Positions 1 through 7,200 of a stretch of DNA of 8,933 nucleotides are shown piece after piece. The notes under the pieces were generated by a model, which ran no database searches, was not told where the DNA came from, and was given only the letters and a program-made list of their open reading frames with translations. The first letter of the stretch is position 1; every line of letters starts with the position of its first letter. A program made the position numbers and the translations under genes. This stretch comes from Gammaproteobacteria bacterium (GTDB taxonomy: Bacteria; Pseudomonadota; Gammaproteobacteria; UBA6429; Thiohalophilaceae), in NCBI GenBank assembly GCA_029880425.1, contig JAOUOK010000040.1:1-8933 (forward strand), written 5' to 3'.

Positions 1-16
1 TTATATAAGAGCAGGC

Positions 17-55
17 AAAAAAAAAGCCTAACTTATTGAATAAGTTAGGCTTTTT
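17..55 (-). terminator. Bidirectional Rho-independent terminator behind the tRNA gene
   Basis: An 11-bp perfect stem (26-36 pairing with 40-50, arms GCCTAACTTAT and ATAAGTTAGGC) closes a 3-nt loop. On the minus strand, reading away from the tRNA, the hairpin is followed by nine T residues (A17-A25 on the plus strand), so it should end the tRNA transcript. On the plus strand it is followed by five T residues (51-55), so it can also stop transcription arriving from the left, before position 1. The hairpin lies only 12 nt past the tRNA CCA end. Confidence 0.9.
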
Positions 56-62
56 ATAGTTT

Positions 63-139
<77 letters not shown>

Positions 140-151
140 ATCGATGGGCGC

Positions 152-181
152 ATTCTACGGCATTCAGCTTAGTATTAGCAA
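152..181 (-). promoter_or_regulatory. Sigma70-type promoter of the tRNA-fMet gene
   Basis: On the minus strand a -35 element TTGCTA (176-181) is followed, after 18 bp, by a -10 element TAGAAT (152-157). The -10 is directly followed by the GC-rich stretch GCGCCC (146-151). A GC-rich discriminator just after the -10 is typical of growth-rate-controlled, ppGpp-sensitive stable-RNA promoters in gammaproteobacteria. The predicted start of transcription lies only a few bases before the mature 5' end at 139, leaving a very short leader for RNase P. The elements are read directly; the stringent control is inferred. Confidence 0.75.
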
Positions 182-422
182 GTATTAATGTGAAGAAAAT
201 CTAAATTTTAGTTGTAATATGCAACTATTTATATTGCAAAAATCCTGAAAAATAAAATAGCACGTTTAATTTCTCTTATTTTAAAAATATCCAAGCTACA
301 ATCAATTCCAGATTCAGAAAATAAATTGCATTATGCATAATATAATAAGCCAGGAAAATTATAATAATACTGTATCTTATTGTTTTTAAAGTATTATTTT
401 AAGTAATGGCAATTACAAAAAT

Positions 423-448
423 GATCACACATATAACAGGCTGTGATC
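423..448 (+). repeat. Inverted repeat in the soxY 5' leader
   Basis: Perfect 7-bp arms GATCACA (423-429) and TGTGATC (442-448) are separated by 12 nt. The right arm ends four bases before the AAAGGAG ribosome binding site of soxY. The repeat could be an operator or an RNA hairpin affecting translation of soxY. The arms have the opposite order from a CRP site (TCACA...TGTGA rather than TGTGA...TCACA), so it is not read as a CRP box. Confidence 0.5.
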
Positions 449-452
449 TGAT

Positions 453-459
453 AAAGGAG
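453..459 (+). promoter_or_regulatory. Ribosome binding site of soxY
   Basis: AAAGGAG is a near-perfect Shine-Dalgarno sequence, 6 nt before the ATG at 466. It decides the start of soxY in favour of 466 over the in-frame ATG at 406. With this start the protein begins with a short basic stretch and the twin-arginine motif, as SoxY precursors normally do. Confidence 0.85.
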
Positions 460-465
460 TTTCTT

Positions 466-936
466 ATGGATAAAAAACGCAGAATTATTCTTAAGGCCAC
501 TATGGCTGGAGGAACACTTGCTGTAGCAGCAGGAGCAAATTTACTTACACCAGGAAGGGTAATGGCGGCATGGCCAGCAAAAGCTTTTGCGGCAAAGAAA
601 ATGGATGCTGCAATGAACGTGATCACAGGAAAAGATCGTCCTGTTTCCAGCAATCAAATTCAGGTTGTAGCACCTGATATCGCTGAAAATGGTGCTGTCG
701 TTTCTGTAAAAGCCACGACCACATTACCTAATGTCGAAAGCATATCCATTTATGTTCCTGTTAATGCATACCCACTTTCTGCAAGTTATATTCTTTCAAA
801 GCAAATGAAGCCTTCAGTTTCAGGCCGTATAAAGATGGCTAAGACAGCAGATATCGTTGCTGTTGTTAAATCAAATGGCAAGCTTTATACCGCTAAAAAA
901 GGCGTGAAAGTAACCCTTGGTGGTTGTGGTGGCTAA
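466..936 (+). CDS. soxY: SoxY, sulfur-carrier subunit of the periplasmic Sox system
   Basis: SoxY carries sulfur intermediates of thiosulfate oxidation. With SoxZ it forms a heterodimer that presents the substrate, bound to a C-terminal cysteine, to SoxXA, SoxB and SoxCD. The 156-aa product ends exactly with the family's GGCGG swinging arm, with the substrate cysteine at residue 154. The N terminus is a Tat signal: KKRR at 3-6 followed by IILK, a small-residue hydrophobic stretch, and likely cleavage after VMA at residue 34. Tat export fits a SoxYZ dimer that folds before export. The mature start (AAWPAKAF) and the length are usual for the family. The start at 466 is chosen because of the strong ribosome binding site. 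soxZ follows after 53 nt. No soxX, A, B, C or D is in the window, so partners must be encoded elsewhere or be absent. Confidence 0.95.
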   Translation: MDKKRRIILKATMAGGTLAVAAGANLLTPGRVMAAWPAKAFAAKKMDAAMNVITGKDRPVSSNQIQVVAPDIAENGAVVSVKATTTLPNVESISIYVPVNAYPLSASYILSKQMKPSVSGRIKMAKTADIVAVVKSNGKLYTAKKGVKVTLGGCGG

Positions 937-977
937 CGGTTGTTTACCGTTCAATTATTAATCTGAAGAGTTTATTC

Positions 978-982
978 AAGGA
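978..982 (+). promoter_or_regulatory. Ribosome binding site of soxZ
   Basis: AAGGA lies 7 nt before the ATG at 990. It supports 990 over the in-frame ATG at 924, which would overlap the end of soxY and add 22 residues not expected in SoxZ. A second in-frame ATG at 1002 (start MKIRAW) is also possible but is less well spaced from this site. Confidence 0.75.
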
Positions 983-989
983 CACTATT

Positions 990-1304
990 ATGGAAAGAAA
1001 AATGAAAATCCGGGCGTGGGACAATGGTAAAAATACATCAATAAAGGCCATTATTTTCCACCCTATGGAAACGGGGCTTCGAAAAGATAAAAAAACAGGT
1101 AAAAAAATCCCGGGCCATTATATAACTGAAGTTAATTGTGAACACAACGGAAAGAATCTTCTTACCTGTCTGTGGGGGCCCGGTGTCTCAAAGAACCCGT
1201 TCCTTGCATTTGATTTTGACGGTGCAAAAAAAGGTGATGATGTTAAGATTTCCTGGGTTGATAACCAGGGAGGAAAAGGTGGATCAACAGTCAAAATCTC
1301 CTGA
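990..1304 (+). CDS. soxZ: SoxZ, partner of the SoxY sulfur carrier
   Basis: SoxZ is the small immunoglobulin-fold partner of SoxY. It stabilises the carrier and helps its recognition by the Sox enzymes in the periplasm. The product is 104 aa, the normal size, with no signal peptide, as expected because SoxZ is exported piggyback on the Tat signal of SoxY. Family features visible include the N-terminal KIRAW segment, a HPMETGLRKD region near residues 30-40 with IPGHYI following, and the glycine-rich C terminus with the WVDNQG segment. It lies 53 nt behind soxY in the same direction and is followed by a terminator, so soxYZ appears to be a two-gene operon. No truncation or frameshift is seen. 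Confidence 0.95.
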   Translation: MERKMKIRAWDNGKNTSIKAIIFHPMETGLRKDKKTGKKIPGHYITEVNCEHNGKNLLTCLWGPGVSKNPFLAFDFDGAKKGDDVKISWVDNQGGKGGSTVKIS

Positions 1305-1326
1305 TATGCCAGTTTGATTTCAAGTA

Positions 1327-1354
1327 AAAAGGCACACCGAGGTGTGCTTTTTTT
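1327..1354 (+). terminator. Rho-independent terminator of soxYZ
   Basis: A GC-rich hairpin (arm GCACACC at 1332-1338, arm GGTGTGC at 1341-1347, effective CGAG tetraloop) is followed by seven T residues (1348-1354). An A run lies on the left side (1326-1330). It lies 22 nt after the soxZ stop codon and closes the soxYZ unit. Confidence 0.9.
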
Positions 1355-1599
1355 GTTATAAAAAAGTAGATTTTAAAATGGGTTAAAATTTTTAAATTAA
1401 TACTTTATAACTAATAATATCCAGGCGATTTCATATAGTGAACTGGTGCGCATTTATTAATTTCTCAGTTTTTATGGGCAATTTTGCCTGCTAATAGCTT
1501 GAATATTGTTTAATTTTGTCGATAAGTTCAAACTAACAAATGTCTGAAAATGGTATTCTAAGATATTGTTAATTAATGAATTAAGCTCAATAATTTGAA

Positions 1600-1629
1600 G
1601 TGACAGGGACAGTGTCTTAGAACTATATA
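1600..1629 (+). promoter_or_regulatory. Possible sigma70-type promoter of the three-gene TPR unit
   Basis: GTGACA (1600-1605, five of six matches to the -35 consensus) is followed after 18 bp by TATATA (1624-1629, four of six matches to the -10 consensus). It is the best pairing found between the soxYZ terminator and the 1709 start, but it is not strong and others are possible in such AT-rich DNA. Confidence 0.3.
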
Positions 1630-1633
1630 TCAG

Positions 1634-1648
1634 TAACATATGATGTTA
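1634..1648 (+). repeat. Inverted repeat at the presumed transcription start
   Basis: TAACAT (1634-1639) and ATGTTA (1643-1648) form a perfect 6-bp dyad around ATG. It lies directly behind the -10-like TATATA, where a repressor would block initiation. No matching regulator is encoded nearby, and short AT-rich dyads arise easily by chance. Confidence 0.35.
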
Positions 1649-1708
1649 TCAGCATAACCTTTTAATCGCGTTAATGGGTATGTTTTTAATCTAAAAACGG
1701 ACAATATT

Positions 1709-2224
1709 ATGAACAAGATTAAAACAGTCATTACTGTACTTTTATTAACCAGTATATCTCTTACAAGCTGGTCAGCTAACCTGACACGTGAGCAGATAAA
1801 AGGTCTTGATGAACAGGTACAGGACATTAAAAAGGATGTTTTAGCGATTTCTGCAGAACTTCAGCTTTTAGAAGAAAAATTACTTTATCCCTCCACCAGC
1901 CAGGTTTCACTTTTTGTCTCAATCGCAAAAGAAGGCAACTATTCTCCCGATGCTGTACAAATAAAAATTGATGGCAAGAAAGTGGCTTACCATATTTACA
2001 GTTTTAAGGAAGTTGACGCTTTACGTCGTGGTGGTGTGCAACGTATTTATACCGGCAACATACAGGGAGGTAGTCATAAATTAGATGTTAGTGTTATGGG
2101 TAAAAAGGGTGGAAGCAAGACGCAGAGAAAAATTAGTTATACCCTGAACAAGGGTGTTGGTCCTAAACTGGTTGAAATTGATTTAGGTTCCGGAGATTCG
2201 GCAATTAAAATTGTCGATCAATAA
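1709..2224 (+). CDS. Exported protein with short coiled coil and beta-rich domain
   Basis: This is a 171-aa hypothetical protein with no recognised enzymatic motif. Residues 1-22 form a Sec signal peptide (basic NKIK start, hydrophobic core, small-residue end SWS before ANLT). Residues 25-57 are heptad-like (IKGLDEQVQDIKKDVLAISA) and predicted to form a coiled coil, which suggests oligomerisation or docking. Residues 63-165 look like alternating beta strands of an Ig-like or other beta-sandwich fold, including an IYTGNIQGGSHKLDVSV segment. No cysteine or metal-site pattern is seen. The start has a weak GGA 8 nt upstream but gives a good signal peptide. It is the first gene of a unit with the two TPR genes, the next ATG being 3 nt after this stop. 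It is probably a periplasmic structural component of the same envelope complex; the role is inferred from context. Confidence 0.85.
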   Translation: MNKIKTVITVLLLTSISLTSWSANLTREQIKGLDEQVQDIKKDVLAISAELQLLEEKLLYPSTSQVSLFVSIAKEGNYSPDAVQIKIDGKKVAYHIYSFKEVDALRRGGVQRIYTGNIQGGSHKLDVSVMGKKGGSKTQRKISYTLNKGVGPKLVEIDLGSGDSAIKIVDQ

Positions 2225-2227
2225 TAA

Positions 2228-4270
2228 ATGATTTGTGGTTTTCAACGAATCGTCCTGTTAGCAAGTGTTGTTCTGGCAAGCACGGCTTTTGCAAAAAGTA
2301 ATCCATCTGATACCAAAGATCTCTATTTTAATGAGGGACTATATTATGCCTTCCAGGAACAGTACTTTGATGCGATCAGTAAACTGGATGCTGAGTTAGG
2401 CCAGTATTATGGGCTTGATGAGCCTGAGCTAAATTCACTGCACTTTTACCTGAACCAGGCAGAGTTTTCTATTGGTGATTTTGAATTATATTACCGTATG
2501 CACAACCGGGCAGGACGGGCAATTAAGTCAGTTATTGAAGGTAATGTGCCTGATGTTATTCGAAATGATGCGGTTTATCGCCTGGCAAAAATTTACCATC
2601 AAAAACAACAACCCGTAAACGCACTTCATACAGTTGAACGTATTAAAGGGAAAGTTCCTGAGAAAATTAAGTATGATATTGAGCTACTAAAAGCCCAAAT
2701 TTATATTTCAAATGGAAAATTTCAAGATGCGATAACTATACTGAGTAAGATTAAAAGTATATCTGAAGTTAATGGCTACGCCAGTTATAACCTGGCAATT
2801 GCTTATATTGGAAATAATGAAGTTGATAAAGGAATTATCCAGTTAGATGAAGCAGGACAAATAAGTTCATCCAATAAATATGTACTGGCGATACGTGATA
2901 AAGCGAACCTGGTACTTGGCTATAAGTTAATGGAGAACAAGCAGCCTCAACGGGCAAAGAAATATTTTGATCGAATTCAATTAAATGGGCCATTTTCTAA
3001 TAAGGCGTTACTGGGTTCAGGCTGGGCCTCTGTGGCAGATGAAAATCCTAAACAGGCCATCGTTCCCTGGACAATTTTATCCAAGCGAAGTGTGATCGAT
3101 CAATCTGTGCAGGAAGTGTTGCTGGGTTTACCTTTTGCTTATGGAAAACTAGAAGCTTATGGCCGTGCCGCTATACTGTATGGCAATGCACTGGAAACGT
3201 ATTCTAAAGAACTTGAAAGACTGGATAATTCAATTAAAAGTATTCGTGAAGGTAAGTTTCTTGAAGCTGTTGTTCGTGAAGAGTCACGAAAAGATAAAAA
3301 CTGGGTAATTAATTTACGTAATTTGCCAGATGCACCGGAAACACATTACCTCATGACCATGCTGGCTTCTAATGATTTCCAGGAGTCACTTAAAAACTAT
3401 TTCGATCTCGATGATTTGCAGAAAAAAATATCATCATGGGATGGCTATCTTGATTCATATAGTGAAGTTATTGCGCAACGAAAACAGTATTACACTCCCA
3501 TGTTTCCACCAATGCAGGAAAAATTCAGGCTGCTGGATTCACGTATGAAGCTCAGGCTGGAACAACGTAATAAAATTTCAGAACGATTAAGTAAAATGCT
3601 GATTGCACCTCGTCCGGACTACCTGGCAAAAGTTAATGAAAGAATTACGTTAAATAATATCTATGCTATTGAGAAAAAGTATACACAAGGAAAACGCATA
3701 CTTCCTCAGTCAGTTAAAGAAAGAATAGACAGGCTTAAAGGTGTTATACAGTGGAATATTGAAACAGAATACCAGGCCAGGTTCACCGAGGCAGATAAAA
3801 ATTTGCGCCTGCTAAATGAACATGTAGACAGGCTAAATGAAAAATATCGATCGTTTGTCAGGACAAGACAATCCGCAACACAAAGTTATATTGGTTATGA
3901 TGATCAGATCCGTCATTTAAAAAATCGTATTCGTTTTGCAGATGAAAAAATTAAGTTGCTTCTTGCAAGGCAGGGGCATGTACTTGAGTTAATGTCTATT
4001 GAAGAGCTGGAAAGACGTCGAAAAAGAATTGAAGAATTACAAATAAAAGCACGTTTCTCTATTGCTGAAAGTTATGATCGCGCAGTAAAAAAACAACAAA
4101 ATATTGAGCTGGAAAAATCCAAAAAGTTACTTCTTAAAGAAGAAGCTAAAGCGAAAGAGGTTTATAAGAAAGAGTTAAAAAATAATAAGCTTGAAAATGA
4201 GCAGTTAAAAACAAAGGAAGATAAAGAAAAATCAGGAGCTGCTAGCAAAAATAATGAAGGCAACAAATGA
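2228..4270 (+). CDS. Periplasmic TPR and coiled-coil protein (680 aa)
   Basis: The product starts with a Sec signal peptide, likely cleaved after AFA at residue 22, and has no lipobox, so it should be periplasmic. Residues about 30-330 carry degenerate TPR helices, for example YYAFQEQYFDAISKLDAELG and YNLAIAYIGNNEVDKGIIQL. TPR solenoids bind protein partners. Residues about 515-620 are long charged helices with heptad character (LRLLNEHVDRLNEKY; IEELERRRKRIEELQ), probably coiled coil. Residues 620-680 are a low-complexity K/E/N tail. No Shine-Dalgarno sequence precedes the ATG, which lies 3 nt after the previous stop, so translation probably depends on coupling. The stop overlaps the next start (ATGA, 4267-4270). 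I recognise the type as a TPR protein that accompanies ExbB-type motor genes in gammaproteobacteria, but know of no assigned function. It could scaffold a trans-envelope complex. Confidence 0.85.
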   Translation: MICGFQRIVLLASVVLASTAFAKSNPSDTKDLYFNEGLYYAFQEQYFDAISKLDAELGQYYGLDEPELNSLHFYLNQAEFSIGDFELYYRMHNRAGRAIKSVIEGNVPDVIRNDAVYRLAKIYHQKQQPVNALHTVERIKGKVPEKIKYDIELLKAQIYISNGKFQDAITILSKIKSISEVNGYASYNLAIAYIGNNEVDKGIIQLDEAGQISSSNKYVLAIRDKANLVLGYKLMENKQPQRAKKYFDRIQLNGPFSNKALLGSGWASVADENPKQAIVPWTILSKRSVIDQSVQEVLLGLPFAYGKLEAYGRAAILYGNALETYSKELERLDNSIKSIREGKFLEAVVREESRKDKNWVINLRNLPDAPETHYLMTMLASNDFQESLKNYFDLDDLQKKISSWDGYLDSYSEVIAQRKQYYTPMFPPMQEKFRLLDSRMKLRLEQRNKISERLSKMLIAPRPDYLAKVNERITLNNIYAIEKKYTQGKRILPQSVKERIDRLKGVIQWNIETEYQARFTEADKNLRLLNEHVDRLNEKYRSFVRTRQSATQSYIGYDDQIRHLKNRIRFADEKIKLLLARQGHVLELMSIEELERRRKRIEELQIKARFSIAESYDRAVKKQQNIELEKSKKLLLKEEAKAKEVYKKELKNNKLENEQLKTKEDKEKSGAASKNNEGNK

Positions 4271-7200
4271 TGACGTATAAACATATGTTACCTCTGGTTG
4301 TTTACTTTTCCCTGACTGCTTGCAGCACGATTGATGAGCATGGAACTATAGCTCAACTAAGCAATGTTGAAGCAGATATTGTTGATGTCCGTATTGAAGG
4401 CGGCCTTGAAAAAGCAATGAAAAGTTATCAGAAATTTTTACAGGAAACACCTGAGTCTGCCATGACCCCGGATGCAATCCGTCGACTTGCTGATTTAAAT
4501 ATTGAAAAAGAATATGGAGCAGTTGAAGAAAATAATAAAAGTAAAGCACCAGGCAAACGACAGTTGGCTAAGTCTGATGATGCAGTTACTGAAGAAAAAA
4601 ATAAACCGCCACGTAAAGGCAATACTAATCACGAGAATACAAAGATTGCTGACATAAAGTCTGAGTCAACAAGAAATTTTGAAAAAAGAGCAGCGGCTAC
4701 CGAAAAAATTGAAAATACTAAATCTTCTGGAAATGTTCCGTTACCGGATGGCTCAAATATAGACGATTTACAGGCAGCAGGCGCAAAGAAAGCTATCAAG
4801 CTATATAAAAAGCTGTTGGTTAAATTCCCCATGTATCAGCATAAGGATCAGGTGCTTTACCAGTTATCCAGGGCTCATGAAGAACTGGGACAGATAAAAG
4901 CTGCAATGACCGTAATGAACAGGCTTGTTAAAGAATTCCCTCATTCTCGGCATTTTGCCGAGGTTCAATTCAGACGCGCAGAGTTTTATTTTACGCGAAA
5001 AAAATTCCTTGATGCTGAAGATGCATATAAATCAATACTTCGCTTAGGTAAGGGCACAGACTTCTATGAATTAACACTTTATAAACAGGGCTGGACATTT
5101 TACAAACAGGACATGTATGAAGAAGCACTTAATCATTTTATGAAGTTGCTCGATTATAAAGTAACTATTGGTTATGATTTTGCGCAAAATAATAATAAGG
5201 TTGCTAAAAAACGTGTTGATGATACTTTTCGTGTAATTAGCCTGAGTTTTTCAAGCTTAGGTGGTGCTGAATCTGTTATAGATTATTTTAAAAAATACGG
5301 TTCAAAGACTTATGAAAGTGATATCTACAGCTACCTGGCAGAATTTTATTTAACAAAGCGTCGATACAGTGATGCTGCATCAACATATAAAGCTTTTGTA
5401 GAAAATAACAAGTTTCATAAATTATCACCTCATTTCAGTATGAGAATGATTGAAATTTATCATGAAGGACGTTTCCCAAAACTGGTTATCGAAGCTAAAA
5501 AAGAGTATGCATTATCTTATGGTGTTCGTGGAGATTACTGGAAATATTTTAATATTATAGAGCATCCGGAAGTTGTTGGTTTCTTAAAGAAAAATATTGT
5601 TGATCTGGCTAATCATTATCACTCTATATACCAGAATCCAAGGTACCGAAATAAGAAAAATCAAATGTTTAAGGATGCCTCGTATTGGTATAAAGAATTT
5701 CTTTTATCTTTCCCTAAAGACAAAGAGTCGCCAGGTATAAATTATTTACTGGCTGATTTGTATCTTGAAAATAAAGATTTTCTTACTGCTGCTATTGAGT
5801 ATGAAAAAACAGCATACGAATATCCTTTAAATAAAAAATCATCAAAAGCGGGTTATGCAGCTGTCTACGCATACCGGGAGCATTTAAAAACTGTATCTCA
5901 ATATGAAAAAAACAGGGTTAAAAGAGAAGTTATACGTTCATCGCTAACCTTTGTAGATGTTTTTCCAAAACATAAGAAAGCATCTGTAATACTTGCAGCA
6001 GCAGCAGATAATTTGTACGAGATGAAAGATCATGTGCTGGCAATTAAAACAGCACAGAAATTGATTAAAAATTACCCTGAATCAGAATTAAGTTTAAGAC
6101 GTTCTGCATGGCTTATTGTTGCTTATTCGTCTTTTGATATTCTTAAGTTTAAAGAATCAGAGCTGGCGTATTTGCAAGTATTACAAATGCCGGATAAGGA
6201 CAAGAATTTACGTATAAAGTTACTGGAAAACTTGGCAGCGGCTGTATATAAGCAGGGTGAACAGGCAAATACTTTAAAAGAATACCGCACCGCGGCAAAC
6301 CATTTTTTACGTATTAGTAAACTTGCTCCGAATAGTAAAATCCGCCCTACAGCTGAATATGATGCTGCAACAGCATTAATTAAGTTAAGAGACTGGGAGC
6401 AATCTGCGTCTGTATTATTAGAGTTTCGTAAGCGTTATCCAAAGCATAAGTATCAAAAAGAAATCACTAAAAAAATTGCCTACGTTTACCGTGAAGATAA
6501 AAAATATCTTGCTGCCGCACAAGAGTTTGAAAAAATATTTTCAGAATCAAAAGAGCAAACAATACGTCGTGAATCTTTACAGATAGCAGCAGAACTTTAT
6601 CAGAAAATTCCTGATAAAAAGAATACCTTGCGAGTGTATAAACGCTATGTAAGTTATTTTCCTAAACCATTGGAAGAATCGCTTGAGATACATTCAAAAA
6701 TTGCTGATTTCTACAAATCTTATGGTCAGAAAGAGGAACGACTCAAAACACTAAAATATATTATTAAAATGGATGCAAAAGCAGGCTCAGAGAGAACCGA
6801 ACGTACACGTTACCTGGCGGGTATAGCTTCACTGGCAATTATAGAACCAATCTTTGAACAATTTGTCTCTATTAAATTGAAACGGCCTTTTAAAAAATAT
6901 TTAGAGAAAAAGAAAAAGAAAATGAAACAGAATCTCAAGCGTTACAATCAACTCGTTGATTATCAGGTAGGTGATGTTACTGCTGCAGCAACATATTACA
7001 TTGCTGAAACATACTATGATTTTAGCAGGGCATTGATGGAATCTGAGCGTCCCACAAAATTATCTGAATTAGAGCTTGAAGAATATAACCTTATGTTAGA
7101 AGAACAGGCTTATCCTTTTGAAGAGAAGGGCATAGATATTCATAAGAAAAACATTGAACTTCTGACTTCTGGTGTCTTTAGTTTATGGATCGATAAAAGT

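Larger units (their letters stand above)
182..465 (+). other. AT-rich intergenic leader between the tRNA promoter and soxY
   Basis: No convincing gene is present. The region must hold the soxY promoter, but no single site stands out: several -10-like TATAAT strings occur (341-346, 360-365) without well-placed -35 elements. Three inverted repeats can be seen. The first is TAGTTG (209-214) with CAACTA (222-227). The second is the 12-bp palindrome ATTATGCATAAT (330-341), which directly abuts the first TATAAT. The third is GATCACA (423-429) with TGTGATC (442-448), just before the soxY ribosome binding site. An ATG at 406 is in frame with soxY but has no ribosome binding site, so 406-465 is treated as untranslated. 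Confidence 0.6.
1355..1708 (+). other. Intergenic region before the TPR envelope operon
   Basis: No gene with a credible start or composition is seen here on either strand. The first two thirds are AT-rich and carry only weak dyads, such as TTCA (1430-1433) with TGAA (1439-1442) and GGCA with TGCC near 1477-1488. The last hundred bases hold the best promoter candidate (1600-1629) and the inverted repeat at 1634-1648, described separately. The leader from the presumed start of transcription to the ATG at 1709 would be about 70 nt. Confidence 0.5.

Noticed and set aside
423..448. CRP site upstream of soxY
   Set aside because: The half sites are in the wrong order (TCACA first, TGTGA second) and the spacing is 12 rather than 6.
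406..465. Longer soxY start at the ATG at 406
   Set aside because: No ribosome binding site precedes it, it would bury the Tat signal behind 20 extra residues, and the ATG at 466 has a strong AAAGGAG.
399..653. Minus-strand open frame across the soxY start
   Set aside because: It lies opposite a well-supported gene, has no ribosome binding site and no recognisable product.
924..989. Longer soxZ start at the ATG at 924, overlapping soxY
   Set aside because: The added residues do not resemble SoxZ, and ATG 990 has AAGGA at proper spacing.
1601..1616. REP-like element from TGACAGGGACAGTGTC
   Set aside because: Only 4-bp outer arms pair, and no second copy was found in the window.
1630..1827. 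Minus-strand open frame across the start of the 1709 gene
   Set aside because: It overlaps the signal peptide and coiled-coil coding region of a good gene and has no supporting features.
4346..4832. Three short minus-strand open frames inside the giant TPR lipoprotein gene
   Set aside because: They mirror the lysine- and glutamate-rich linker codons of the plus-strand gene and have no start signals or known products.
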